A stretch of DNA of 62,090 nt from contig JANYJX010000113.1 in the NCBI GenBank assembly GCA_025358355.1, forward strand, positions 1 through 62,090. The letters are read 5' to 3'. The notes beneath the pieces were generated by a model, which was not told the DNA's origin, did not search any database, and saw nothing but the letters and a program-made list of their open reading frames with translations. Both the position numbers and the translations under genes were made by a program. Below, one piece after another: positions 8,014-16,899 of the stretch; position 1 is the stretch's first letter; each line of letters opens with the position of its first letter. The stretch is from Actinomycetes bacterium. Lineage in GTDB: Bacteria; Actinomycetota; Thermoleophilia; Gaiellales; Gaiellaceae.

Positions 8014-8940
8014 GTGACCAGCGCCGCGGCCACGCTCGAGATGGTGAACAGCGCGAGTGGCCTCGCCGACTACTTGGCCGCCGTCGAAGAACGTCTCGCG
8101 GTCGCGATCGCGAGTCATCCCGGCGTTGTCGCCGATGTTGGCGCCGACGCGTTGGCCGCTGGAGGCAAGCGGCTGCGACCTGCGCTGACCTTTCTCTCCG
8201 CACCCGCCGGCTTGCCCGCCTCGGTGGCGGCAGGCGTCGCGGTCGAGCTCGTGCATCAGGCAACGCTCGTCCACGACGACCTGATCGACGGCGCGCACGT
8301 TCGGCGCGGCCATGCCGCCGCCTGGACCTCGCACGGTGCAGCGGCCGCACGAGCAGCCGGCGACTACCTCTTCGCACGCGCCTTTGCCGAGCTCGCGGCG
8401 ACGGGCGACCTGGCTGCGGTTGCGGTTCTCGCCGAGGCGTCGCTGGCGCTTGCTCGAGGTGAGGCGATGCAGCGGCGTCAACGCTACGACCCAGACACGG
8501 CGATCGACCGCTACCTCGAGCGATGCGCGCTGAAGACGGGGAAGCTGTTCGAAGCCGCGTGCGTGCTCGGCGGCGGCAGCGGCGAGTACGGCCTGCTGCT
8601 CGGCATCGCGTTCCAGATCGCGGACGACATTCTCGACTGCACCGGCGACACGATCGAGACCGGCAAGGTCCCAGGCATCGACCTGCGGGATGGGACGCCG
8701 ACCCTGCCGCTGCTGCTTGCTGCGCAGCTCGACCCGGTCGTTCGCACCGCTCTCGCGGGCGGTCCGTTGGAAGGAGTGCTCGTACGCGTGGCGCAGAGTG
8801 GCGCCCTCGAACGGTCCAGGGAGGTGGCGCTCGACTATGCTAGGAAGGCGAGGGAAGCGCTGGACGGGCCTGGATCGTCGAGTGGGTGCCGCGCAGAGCT
8901 GGAAGCTCTCGCAGATGCCGTCGTGATCCGGACGGGCTGA
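8014..8940 (+). CDS. Long-chain polyprenyl diphosphate synthase
   Basis: 308 residues from GTG. Both aspartate-rich motifs of trans-prenyltransferases are present: VHDDLIDGA near residue 87 and IADDILDCTGD near 203, together with GGKRLRP near 50. It condenses isopentenyl diphosphate onto an allylic primer to make the menaquinone side chain; chain length cannot be read reliably from the sequence. Its position between ubiE and mqnE supports the menaquinone role. The product is somewhat shorter than most members, mainly in the loop after the first motif. The UbiA-type prenyltransferase that would use the product is not in the window. Confidence 0.88.
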   Translation: MTSAAATLEMVNSASGLADYLAAVEERLAVAIASHPGVVADVGADALAAGGKRLRPALTFLSAPAGLPASVAAGVAVELVHQATLVHDDLIDGAHVRRGHAAAWTSHGAAAARAAGDYLFARAFAELAATGDLAAVAVLAEASLALARGEAMQRRQRYDPDTAIDRYLERCALKTGKLFEAACVLGGGSGEYGLLLGIAFQIADDILDCTGDTIETGKVPGIDLRDGTPTLPLLLAAQLDPVVRTALAGGPLEGVLVRVAQSGALERSREVALDYARKAREALDGPGSSSGCRAELEALADAVVIRTG

Positions 8941-8945
8941 GACCT

Positions 8946-10058
8946 ATGGCAACCATCGAGATGCAAACGACGCTCGCGCCCGTCCGGGAGAAGGTCGAAG
9001 CCGGTGAACGGCTCGATCTCGAAGACGGCCTCGCGCTCCTCGAGTCGGACGATTTGCTCGAGATTGGCGAGCTGGCCGATCTCGCGCGGCGCCTGCGCGG
9101 CGGCACGGACGACGTCTTCTTCGTCCAGAACATGAACCTGTACCAGACGAATATCTGCCGCGTGAAGTGCAAGTTCTGCGCCTTCGCCGCCACGCAAAAG
9201 CAGGAGCAGGCGTACACGATCACCGCCGAGGAGCTTGTCGCCGACGCCGCGCACCAGCACGAGTTGTCCGGGTTCACCGAGATCCACATGGTGAACGGCG
9301 AGAACCCGCACATCAGCTTCGACTTCTACGTCGACACGATTCGCCAGTTGCACGCAGCGCTGCCGAGCGTCCATCTCAAGTGCTACACGGCGTCAGAGAT
9401 CCACCACATGACGACGGTCTCCGGAGGGCTCACGCATGAGGAGGTGCTGCGCGAGCTGAAAGCAGCCGGGCTCGGCTCGCTGCCGGGTGGTGGCGCCGAG
9501 ATCTTCGCCAATCGCGTACGCCAGCTCGTCGCGCCCGGCAAGGAGGATCCGGAGATCTGGTTCCACGTGCACGACACCGCGCACCGGATGGGGATGCCGA
9601 CGCATTGCACGATGCTGTACGGGCATGTGGAGACCTATGAAGAACGGGTCGACCACCTGATTCGCCTGCGCGAGCAGCAGGACAAGACGGGCGGCTTCCT
9701 CGCCTTCATCCCGCTCGCGTTCCACCCGGAGAACACCGTTTTCGAGCGCCGCGGCTGGCGCCACACGACCGGCGCAGACGACCTCAAGATGCTCGCCGTC
9801 TCGCGGCTGATGCTCGACAACATCGAGCACATCAAGGCCTACTGGATCATGATGGGCATGCCGCTCGCCGCGGTCGGCCTGCACTTCGGCGCGAACGACG
9901 TGCAAGGCACGGTCGTGCGCGAGACGATCTTCCATGCCGCAGGCGCCGTGACGGAGACGGAGCAGAAGATCGACCAGCTCGTCCGCTTCGTGAGCGAGAC
10001 GGGCCGCACGCCAGTGCAGCGCGACACCCTCTACAACGAGATCAGGCGATGGGCGTGA
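8946..10058 (+). CDS. mqnE: Aminofutalosine synthase (radical SAM, MqnE)
   Basis: 370 residues. The radical-SAM cluster motif CRVKCKFC (C71, C75, C78) and the family segments FTEIHMVNGENPH, SLPGGGAEIFANRVR and NDVQGTVVRE identify MqnE rather than MqnC. The enzyme joins 3-[(1-carboxyvinyl)oxy]benzoate to the adenosyl radical to give 6-amino-6-deoxyfutalosine. The ATG is 5 bases after the polyprenyl synthase stop; an in-frame extension upstream lies within that gene. The 3' end overlaps the small membrane gene by 10 bases. Confidence 0.93.
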   Translation: MATIEMQTTLAPVREKVEAGERLDLEDGLALLESDDLLEIGELADLARRLRGGTDDVFFVQNMNLYQTNICRVKCKFCAFAATQKQEQAYTITAEELVADAAHQHELSGFTEIHMVNGENPHISFDFYVDTIRQLHAALPSVHLKCYTASEIHHMTTVSGGLTHEEVLRELKAAGLGSLPGGGAEIFANRVRQLVAPGKEDPEIWFHVHDTAHRMGMPTHCTMLYGHVETYEERVDHLIRLREQQDKTGGFLAFIPLAFHPENTVFERRGWRHTTGADDLKMLAVSRLMLDNIEHIKAYWIMMGMPLAAVGLHFGANDVQGTVVRETIFHAAGAVTETEQKIDQLVRFVSETGRTPVQRDTLYNEIRRWA

Positions 10059-10387
10059 GCGTGGTCGGTACTTCGACCCGGCGACCTAACGCAGTACGCG
10101 GGCTGAGTTTGCTCGCCTTTATTCTTGCAGCCGGTGGCGTGATCGCAACGGTTGTAGTCGTGGCCGGTTCAGACGAGCATCCCTCGCGCGTTCTTTGGCC
10201 TCTAGTCTTCGCGCCGCTCATCTGCACCGCGGTTGCCGTGTCTGTACCGCGGCGGCCTGCGCGAATCTCGGCGGCGGTTGCCCTCGTGGCGTGGTGTGTG
10301 GTCGCTGCCGCATCTGTCGGCCTGTTCTTCGTTCCGGCTGCAGTCGTGGCTGTGGTTGCTGCGTTCCGACGCGGCGGTATGTCCTGA
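10049..10387 (+). CDS. Small membrane protein inside the mqn operon
   Basis: 112 residues, no recognised family. About three hydrophobic segments (residues 19-40, 48-65 and 75-103) are separated by short polar turns, and the C-terminus is basic (AFRRGG). The start overlaps the end of mqnE by 10 bases, and the TGA shares one base with the ATG of mqnA (TGATG), so it is translated as part of the operon. Its conserved reading frame and coupling argue that it is real. A role as a membrane accessory to menaquinone synthesis is a guess from position only. Confidence 0.65.
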   Translation: MGVSVVGTSTRRPNAVRGLSLLAFILAAGGVIATVVVVAGSDEHPSRVLWPLVFAPLICTAVAVSVPRRPARISAAVALVAWCVVAAASVGLFFVPAAVVAVVAAFRRGGMS

Positions 10388-11145
10388 TGCGGCTAGGGCG
10401 CATCTCCTACGTCAACATGGCGCCGGTCTTCTACCGGCTCGAGTACGAGGTGGACGAGGTCGTCGGCGTTCCGACCGAGCTGAACCGGATGTTGCTCGAC
10501 GGCGAGGTCGATGTCGCACCGATCTCGTCGATCGCGTACGCGCGGAACGCCGAGCAGCTGCGGTTGCTGCCGCGGCTCTGCGTCTCATCCGAGGGCGCCG
10601 TCGACTCGATTCAGCTCGTCACGCGGCTGCCGCTCGGCCGCGTACGGACGATCGCGATCACGCCCGAGAGCGCGACGTCGGTCGTTCTCACGAAGGTGCT
10701 GCTGCCGCACGCCGAGCACGTGGCGATTGAAGAAGAGGCCGACGCCAAGCTGCTGATCGGCGATGCCGCGCTGAAGAGTGCGTTCGAGGATCCGACGCCG
10801 CATCACGACCTCGGTCGCCTCTGGCTCGAGCGCACCGGCCTGCCGATGGTGTTCGCCGTGTGGGCGGCGCCCGAGGAGCTGGCCGACCAGCTCGCCGACC
10901 TCGAGCACGCGCTCGTCGCGTCGGTTCGGCTCGCTCGCTCCGAGCCCGAGCGTCTCGCGACAGAGGCGAGCGAGCGCTACGGCTACCCGGCCGGGTTCCT
11001 GGCGCGCTACTTCGAGAAGCTCCGCTACTCGTTCGGCCCACGCGAGCGCGCTGGCTTCTACACCTTTCTCGAGATGGCCCGCGACGTCGGCGAGCTCGAT
11101 CACGTCCCGGAGCTGCGCTTCACGCGCAGCGAGGTGCGCGCGTGA
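10387..11145 (+). CDS. mqnA: Chorismate dehydratase (MqnA)
   Basis: 252 residues. The N-terminus RISYVNMAPVFYRL and the following ELNRMLLDGEVDVAPISS are diagnostic of MqnA, a periplasmic-binding-protein-like fold that dehydrates chorismate to 3-[(1-carboxyvinyl)oxy]benzoate, the first step of the futalosine route. The ATG overlaps the stop of the membrane-protein gene and its own TGA overlaps the GTG of mqnC (GTGA), so mqnE, the membrane gene, mqnA and mqnC form one tightly coupled unit. Confidence 0.93.
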   Translation: MRLGRISYVNMAPVFYRLEYEVDEVVGVPTELNRMLLDGEVDVAPISSIAYARNAEQLRLLPRLCVSSEGAVDSIQLVTRLPLGRVRTIAITPESATSVVLTKVLLPHAEHVAIEEEADAKLLIGDAALKSAFEDPTPHHDLGRLWLERTGLPMVFAVWAAPEELADQLADLEHALVASVRLARSEPERLATEASERYGYPAGFLARYFEKLRYSFGPRERAGFYTFLEMARDVGELDHVPELRFTRSEVRA

Positions 11146-12251
11146 CGGCAATCGCCACGTCGAGCTCAGCTGTCTCGCTCGCGCTCGAGAAGGCGCTCGA
11201 CGGCGAGCGGATCAACGAAGAGGACGCCGCAGCGCTGCTCCGCTCACGTGACCTGGTGGCAGTGGGCCGTGTCGCGAACGAGCTGCGCAATCGCAAGGTC
11301 GACCCGACCCGCGTCACGTTCATCGTGGATCGGAACCTGAACTACACGAACATCTGCGTGACCGACTGCGACTTCTGTGCCTTTTACCGCTCGCCCGGCG
11401 ACACGCGCGAGGGCTACCTGCTGCCAAAGCCGGTGATCTACAAGAAGATCGAGGAGACGCTCGCGATCGGCGGCACCGGCGTGCTGATGCAGGGCGGGCA
11501 CCATCCCGATCTCGCGATCGACTACTACGAGGATCTGTTCCGCTCGATCAAGTCGCGCTACAAGATCCATCTGCACTGCCTCTCGCCGCCTGAGATCCAG
11601 CACATCGCGCGACGGTCGAAGCTGACGATCCCGGAGACGCTCACGCGGCTGCGTGACGCCGGTCTCGACTCGCTTCCCGGCGGTGGCGGCGAGGTGCTCG
11701 TCGATCGCGTGCGCGACATCATCGCGCCGAAGAAGACGAAGTCATCCGAGTGGCTCGACGTGATGCGGCAGGCGCACCGGCTCGGGATGTCGACGACGGC
11801 AACGATGATGTACGGCCACGTCGAGACGCTCGAGGAGCGCGTCGAGCACATGCGACGCGTCCGCGAGGTGCAGGACGAGACGCGCGGCTTCCGGGCGTTC
11901 ATCTCGTGGACGTTCCAGCGCGACGGCAACCGGCTCGACGCCCAAGTGCGCGACGAAGACATGCCAACCTCGTTCGACTATCTCCTGACGCAGGCAGTTT
12001 CTCGCATCTACCTTGACAATGTCGACCACATCCAATCGTCGTGGGTGACGCAGGGGATGAAGATCGGCCAGGTCGCGCTCGGCTTCGGTGCCGACGACAT
12101 GGGCTCCGTGATGATGGAAGAGAACGTCGTCTCGGCCGCCGGCACGACGCATCGCACGTCGACCGAGGAGCTCGTCCACCTGATTCGCGCCGTCGGGAAG
12201 ATCCCGGTTCAGCGCGACACGCTCTACCGCGACGTCAAAGTCTGGAGCTAG
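11142..12251 (+). CDS. mqnC: Cyclic dehypoxanthinylfutalosine synthase (radical SAM, MqnC)
   Basis: 369 residues from the GTG that overlaps the mqnA stop. The radical-SAM motif CVTDCDFC (C72, C76, C79), IVDRNLNYTNIC before it, and LMQGGHHPDL and SLPGGGGEVLVDRVR after it are typical of MqnC. The enzyme cyclises dehypoxanthinylfutalosine. Futalosine hydrolase (MqnB), which acts one step earlier, is absent from the window. The TAG stop forms a CTAG palindrome that is also the stop of the convergent diguanylate cyclase gene. Confidence 0.93.
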   Translation: MTAIATSSSAVSLALEKALDGERINEEDAAALLRSRDLVAVGRVANELRNRKVDPTRVTFIVDRNLNYTNICVTDCDFCAFYRSPGDTREGYLLPKPVIYKKIEETLAIGGTGVLMQGGHHPDLAIDYYEDLFRSIKSRYKIHLHCLSPPEIQHIARRSKLTIPETLTRLRDAGLDSLPGGGGEVLVDRVRDIIAPKKTKSSEWLDVMRQAHRLGMSTTATMMYGHVETLEERVEHMRRVREVQDETRGFRAFISWTFQRDGNRLDAQVRDEDMPTSFDYLLTQAVSRIYLDNVDHIQSSWVTQGMKIGQVALGFGADDMGSVMMEENVVSAAGTTHRTSTEELVHLIRAVGKIPVQRDTLYRDVKVWS

Positions 12252-13228
12252 CTGGCCGCTGCGACGCCCGCTGAGTCGCGGCCGAGCTTTCCGAGTTTCT
12301 CGCTGTACATCGACTTGTCGGCCTCGGCGAGCAGCTCGTCGATCGAGCCCGGTGTTCGCGCTTCGATCCGGAGGACGCCGATGCTGATCGACAGGGTCAT
12401 TGGTAGCGAGTAAGTCTCGCGGGCGGCCGCGGCGGCTTCTCTGATCCGGCGCGTCACGTGATCGACGGAGTTGCCGGCGTCGTCGAACAGGAGGATGCAG
12501 AACTCGTCGCCGCCGATCCGCGCAGCGATGTCGCTTTCGCGGATCGTGCTCCCGATGATGCCCGCGATCGCGCGTAGCGCGTTATCGCCGGCGCCGTGGC
12601 CGAGCGTGTCGTTGATCTTCTTCAGCCCATCGAGATCGAGGAAGAGGAGCGCGACCATCGTCCCGTCGCGGCGGGCGCGATACAGCGCCTGCTCACCAAA
12701 TACGGTCAGCCCACGGCGATTGTGCAGCCCGGTGAGATCGTCGGTGAGCGTGAGCCGCTCGAGCTCGGCGGACTGCTCAGCGAGCTGCGTCGCCTGCTCG
12801 GCGAGGCGCAGCTCGGAAAGCTTTCGCTGGGTAATGTCGCGTGAGATGCCGAACAGCCCGACGATCCGGCCGGCGCGATCGCGCAGCGGCACTTTTGTTG
12901 TGGAGGCCCATGTCTCCGTGCCGTTCTCGCGGACCTCGCGTTCTTCGATCGACACGAGTGCATCCCCGGTTCGCATCAAATGCTGCTCGTCCGCGAACGC
13001 CTTGCGTGCGTGCTCCTCGCCGAAGAAGTCGAAGTCGGTGCGGCCGATGGCGTCGCTGGCGTTCTCGAAGCCGAACGACAGCGCGAGCGTGCGGCCGAGC
13101 CGGATGAATCGGCTCTTCTCGTCCTTGAAGTAGACGTGGTCGGGCGTGTGCTCCATGAACGTGTCGAGCAGGTACCGGTCGTCCATTAACTCTTCCGGGC
13201 CGGGTCGCAGGGGCCTTACGTTGTCCAC
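12248..13228 (-). CDS. PAS-GGDEF diguanylate cyclase
   Basis: 326 residues from GTG; an ATG 14 codons later, preceded by GGAAGAG, may be the true start. A PAS domain (about 20-135) contains VYFKDEKSRFIR and FGISRDITQRK; a short coiled linker (about 135-160) follows; the GGDEF domain occupies about 160-320. The active motif GGDEF is intact and an inhibitory-site RESD lies five residues before it, so the enzyme should make c-di-GMP from two GTP and be product-inhibited. No membrane segment is visible, so sensing is probably cytoplasmic. It converges on mqnC with overlapping stops. Confidence 0.92.
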   Translation of the reverse strand: MDNVRPLRPGPEELMDDRYLLDTFMEHTPDHVYFKDEKSRFIRLGRTLALSFGFENASDAIGRTDFDFFGEEHARKAFADEQHLMRTGDALVSIEEREVRENGTETWASTTKVPLRDRAGRIVGLFGISRDITQRKLSELRLAEQATQLAEQSAELERLTLTDDLTGLHNRRGLTVFGEQALYRARRDGTMVALLFLDLDGLKKINDTLGHGAGDNALRAIAGIIGSTIRESDIAARIGGDEFCILLFDDAGNSVDHVTRRIREAAAAARETYSLPMTLSISIGVLRIEARTPGSIDELLAEADKSMYSEKLGKLGRDSAGVAAAS

Positions 13229-13361
13229 ATCCCCTTAATCGGCCAGTTGGGTTAGGGCGGCATCACACGTTTGGGGTACGGCGGTGTCCCCGATTCCGGG
13301 CCGTTCGGATCCTGTAAGGACAGCAGTGTGGCTCCCAGGGCTGCGCTAGCGTCAACCGAGG

Positions 13362-15107
13362 TTGAGTCGCCGTCTCCCCCCTACCCTGCTCGCGGTCGTT
13401 GCTGTTGCGCTACTCGCGACGTCGGCCGCGGTTGCCCAGAAGCGCGATCTCTGGCCGGGTGTCACGTTCGAGCAGACGATTCAGGTGACGCCGAGCGGCC
13501 CGGTTGTGATCGATGTCTTGACAGGGCCGCGGCCGGGCGGCACGACGACGCTCGAGCCGCTGCTCTCGAACGGGACGATCACCGGCACCGAGACGCTGAC
13601 CGCGCTCGAACGGCGACTTGCGCCAACCGCGACTTACGCCGGCATCAACGGCGACTTCTTCAACCTCGGTTCCGGCCTCCCGAGCGGCACCCTGATGCAG
13701 CAAGGGCAGCTCGTGAGTACACCGACGCCGAACCGGTCGAGCGTTGGGATCACCTCTGACGGGACGCTCGATGTCCGGCGGGTCGCTCTTACAAGCACGT
13801 GGCAGGGAACCGGCGCGACGCATGCGCTCTCCGCGTTCAACTCGCCGCCTGGCCCGACCGGGATTGCGCTGTTCACGCCGGCCTGGGGCCTGACGACGCC
13901 GTCAATCAAGAACAGCGTGGCCGCTGTGCTGTTCCCGTTTCCGGCGACGACGCCGGGGGTTCCGCTGGCGGCACCGGTGCAGGAGATCGTGACCGATTCG
14001 TCCGTTCCGATTCCGCCCGGCGGAGCCGTGCTCGTCGCGCGTGGAGCTGCGGCGGCGCAGCTACAGGCTGAGGCGCCGGCGGACACGCGCGTGACCGCGC
14101 AGCTCTCGTTCGCGCCGGCCTGGCCTGGGGTGATCGCCGCGATCGGCGGAGGGCCGCAGATCGTTCGGGATGGCGCTCCCGTGTTCCGCGCGGGCGAGGC
14201 ATTCTCGAACCTGCAGCTCACGCCGCCTGATCCGCGCTCGGCCGTCGGGCAGCTCCGCGACGGCAGGATCGTGTTGATCGCAGTCGATGGTCGCCAGCCC
14301 GGCTGGAGCGCAGGGCTGACGAACTTCCAGCTCGCCCAGGCGCTCGTCCGCTACGGCGCAGTCACCGGAATGGCGCTCGACGGCGGCGGCTCGACCACGA
14401 TGGCGTTCGACGGGACGCTGCTCAATCGGCCGTCGGGCGGAACCGAGCGGCCGATTTCGACGGCGCTCGCGTTCGCCTACACCGGTGTTCTGGCCACAGC
14501 GTCAGCTCCCGCCGTGTCGCCGAACGGCGATGGCGTGGACGATGTCGAGACGCTCGGCTACAAGCTCGTCACGCCCTCGTCGGTGACCCTTACGCTTCAG
14601 GCGCCCGACGGCTCGGCGCCAGTCAGCCAGACGCTCGACGCGCAGCCGCCAGGTATCTACCCCGTGCCGTTTCCCCCCACGGGCTCGCAACTCGCCCAAG
14701 GTCAATGGAAGCTCTCGGTGACCGCAACCGACGAGCTCGGGCAGAAGAGCGCCATGACGCAACCCTTCACCGTCGACGACTCGATCGGCTTCCTTGCCGT
14801 CTCGGCGCCGCGACTTTTCCTGCCCCCCGGCGGCCGCGAGCTCACGATCTCGTGGAGGACGGGCGCTCAGGCGAAGGTCGTAGCCACGATTGAGACGAAG
14901 GACGGCGCGGTGGTACGCACGCTCGCGACCGGAAAGTTCCCGCTCGGCGACAAATCGGTCACGTGGAACGGTCTCGATCGGACAGGGAAGCGCGTCAAGG
15001 GCGGTGTCTATCGCGCGCATCTCGTCGCGCGCAGCGCCTTCGGGACGGTGGAGCTCGCGAAGACCTTCACCGTGCGCCAGATCGTCGGTCCACCAAAGGG
15101 TTCGTGA
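13362..15107 (+). CDS. Secreted phosphodiester glycosidase (NAGPA)-like protein with FlgD-like Ig domain
   Basis: 581 residues from TTG, with a signal peptide ending near AVAQ (residue 26). Residues about 60-375 match the phosphodiester N-acetylglucosaminidase (NAGPA/DUF2233) family: YAGINGDFFNLGSGLPSGT, VLIAVDGRQPG and MALDGGGSTTMAFDG. The C-terminal part (about 385-575) contains an SPNGDGVDD segment and a FlgD-like Ig repeat ending in VTWNGLDRTGKRVKGGVYR. The family hydrolyses sugar phosphodiesters; the extracellular target here (wall polymer or exopolysaccharide) is unknown. A second secreted protein with the same type of Ig repeat is encoded near 34.4 kb. Confidence 0.82.
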   Translation: MSRRLPPTLLAVVAVALLATSAAVAQKRDLWPGVTFEQTIQVTPSGPVVIDVLTGPRPGGTTTLEPLLSNGTITGTETLTALERRLAPTATYAGINGDFFNLGSGLPSGTLMQQGQLVSTPTPNRSSVGITSDGTLDVRRVALTSTWQGTGATHALSAFNSPPGPTGIALFTPAWGLTTPSIKNSVAAVLFPFPATTPGVPLAAPVQEIVTDSSVPIPPGGAVLVARGAAAAQLQAEAPADTRVTAQLSFAPAWPGVIAAIGGGPQIVRDGAPVFRAGEAFSNLQLTPPDPRSAVGQLRDGRIVLIAVDGRQPGWSAGLTNFQLAQALVRYGAVTGMALDGGGSTTMAFDGTLLNRPSGGTERPISTALAFAYTGVLATASAPAVSPNGDGVDDVETLGYKLVTPSSVTLTLQAPDGSAPVSQTLDAQPPGIYPVPFPPTGSQLAQGQWKLSVTATDELGQKSAMTQPFTVDDSIGFLAVSAPRLFLPPGGRELTISWRTGAQAKVVATIETKDGAVVRTLATGKFPLGDKSVTWNGLDRTGKRVKGGVYRAHLVARSAFGTVELAKTFTVRQIVGPPKGS

Positions 15108-15117
15108 CAGACGCGCG

Positions 15118-15123
15118 TAAAGT
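15118..15123 (+). promoter_or_regulatory. Putative -10 hexamer upstream of the DedA gene
   Basis: TAAAGT ends 6 bases before the ATG with no ribosome binding site, as at other putative leaderless starts in this window. Confidence 0.4.
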
Positions 15124-15129
15124 CACCGC

Positions 15130-15813
15130 ATGCTTGTCGCATCACTGACCGGCTCGCTGACGAAGGCTGTCGGCGACTACGGCGTCTACGCGGTCTTCGG
15201 TCTGATGGCGATCGATGCTGTGCTCCCGGCAGCGAGCGAGGTCGTGATGGTCTACGGCGGCGCTCTCGCCGGTGGCGCGTTCGCGGGCCAGCACGTCACG
15301 CTCTTTGGCGGGCGGATTCACCAGGGCTTCGCCGCGTACCTTGCGATCGCGCTCGCCGGAACGATCGGCTACCTCGTGGGCTCGCTTGTCGGCTGGGCGA
15401 TCGGCGACTACGGCGGACGGCCGCTGCTCGAGAAGCACGGCCGCTGGTTCCACCTCAGCGCCGAGAAGCTCGACCGCGCAGAGGCCTGGTTCGAGCGCTG
15501 GGGTGATCGGGCAGTGCTGCTCGGTCGCGTGACGCCGGTCGTGCGGTCGTTCATCTCGATTCCCGCAGGCGTGTTCCGCGCACCGCTGCCGCGCTACACG
15601 GGACTCACGGCGATCGGCTCGGCGATCTGGTGCTTTGCGATCGCCGGAGCGGGCTGGGCGCTCGGCACGAGCTGGGAGCGTTTTCACACAGGTTTCCGCT
15701 TCGCGGACTACATCGTCGTCCTGCTCATCGTGGTGGGCCTCGGCGGGCTCGCGTGGAAGTTCATTTCCGGCCGAAAACGGCGCCGCGCCGCGTACACTGA
15801 CTCCTCCAAATGA
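15130..15813 (+). CDS. DedA family (VTT/SNARE-associated) membrane protein
   Basis: 227 residues. The DedA pattern is clear: an N-terminal AVLPAASEVVMVYGG segment, GTIGYLVGSLVGWAIGDYGGR, a WFERWGDRAVLLGRVTPVVRS stretch with its conserved Arg residues, and ISIPAGVFR; four to five membrane segments are predicted. DedA proteins are linked to envelope lipid homeostasis, including recycling of undecaprenyl phosphate. The stop overlaps the start of the DegT aminotransferase gene (ATGA), placing it at the head of a sugar-nucleotide operon. Confidence 0.88.
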   Translation: MLVASLTGSLTKAVGDYGVYAVFGLMAIDAVLPAASEVVMVYGGALAGGAFAGQHVTLFGGRIHQGFAAYLAIALAGTIGYLVGSLVGWAIGDYGGRPLLEKHGRWFHLSAEKLDRAEAWFERWGDRAVLLGRVTPVVRSFISIPAGVFRAPLPRYTGLTAIGSAIWCFAIAGAGWALGTSWERFHTGFRFADYIVVLLIVVGLGGLAWKFISGRKRRRAAYTDSSK

Positions 15814-16886
15814 TCCCGCTCATCGATGTGAAGGCGCAGTACGCGCCGCTGATCCCGCAGCTGAAGGAGCGGATCGGCGAAGTGCTCGAGTCGGGACGCT
15901 TCATCTTCGGCCCTGAGGTCGAGGGATTCGAGCGTGAGGCGGCGGAGTTTCTCGGAGTCCCGTTCGCACTCGGCGTTGCGAACGGGACCGATGCGCTCGT
16001 GCTGTCGCTCGAGGCGATGGGAGTCGGTCGTGGCGACGAGGTGATCTGCCCGGCGTTCACGTTCTACGCGACACCGGAGTCGATCGCGCGAGCCGGCGCG
16101 ACGCCGGTTTTCGCTGACATCGACCCTGCGACGATGAATCTCGATCCGGAGGACGTGGCCGCGAAAATCACATTGCGGACGAAGGCGATCATGCCTGTGC
16201 ACCTGTTCGGTCGCCCCGCCCCGCTGGCGGCGTTGGCCGCACTTGGCGTGCCGATCGTCGAAGACGCCGCGCAGGCGTTCGGCGCCGCTGGGATCGCCAC
16301 CACCGGCGTCTGCTCTACGTTCAGCTTCTTTCCCACGAAGAACCTGTTCGCGCTTGGCGACGGCGGGCTCGTCGCGTGCACCGACGAAGCCGTGGCCGAT
16401 CGGCTGCGCATGCTTCGCTTCCACGGCTCGCTCGACAAGCGGACGCACGAGCTGGTGGGGACGAACTCCCGGCTTGACGCGATCCAGGCCACCGCGCTGC
16501 GTGTCTTCCTGCCGCATCTTCCCGGCTGGAACGCGGCACGACGCGAAGCGGCAGCGCGCTACGCCGAGCTGGGTTTAGGCGACGCGGTCGAGCTGCCGGC
16601 CGACGAGGCGGGGCACGTCTACCACCTCTTCGTCGTGCGCAGCCCCGATCGCGATGCGATCTCGGCTCGCCTGAAAGAAGCCGGGGTCGCGTCGGCTGCG
16701 TACTACGTGACGCCGTCTCACTTGCAGCCAGCGATGCAGTACCTCGGCTACAAGCCGGGCTCGCTGCCGGAGACGGAGCGTGCTGCTGCGGAGAATCTGG
16801 CTCTGCCCATGTGGGGCGGGATCGGGCCCGAAGCCCAACGGCTCGTCGTCCAGACAGTGCTCGCTGCGGCCCGCGTCGCGGCCTGA
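15810..16886 (+). CDS. DegT/DnrJ/EryC1 family sugar aminotransferase
   Basis: 358 residues. The PLP fold type I pattern includes VANGTDALVLSLEA, CPAFTFYATPESI, VEDAAQAFGA and the PLP-lysine segment SFFPTKNLFALGDGG. Such enzymes transfer an amino group to a keto sugar nucleotide (for example UDP-4-keto-6-deoxy-GlcNAc) or, in some cases, act as dehydratases. The following gene encodes a FlaA1/CapD-type dehydratase that could make its substrate, so together they likely build an amino sugar for a surface polymer. Coupled to DedA by a 4-base overlap. Confidence 0.9.
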   Translation: MIPLIDVKAQYAPLIPQLKERIGEVLESGRFIFGPEVEGFEREAAEFLGVPFALGVANGTDALVLSLEAMGVGRGDEVICPAFTFYATPESIARAGATPVFADIDPATMNLDPEDVAAKITLRTKAIMPVHLFGRPAPLAALAALGVPIVEDAAQAFGAAGIATTGVCSTFSFFPTKNLFALGDGGLVACTDEAVADRLRMLRFHGSLDKRTHELVGTNSRLDAIQATALRVFLPHLPGWNAARREAAARYAELGLGDAVELPADEAGHVYHLFVVRSPDRDAISARLKEAGVASAAYYVTPSHLQPAMQYLGYKPGSLPETERAAAENLALPMWGGIGPEAQRLVVQTVLAAARVAA

Positions 16887-16899
16887 GTCGACCCGGCTG

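Noticed and set aside
13229..13361. Possible riboswitch or c-di-GMP sensor RNA between the diguanylate cyclase and the glycosidase genes
   Set aside because: No recognisable conserved riboswitch core was seen in this 133-base gap; it probably only holds two divergent promoters.
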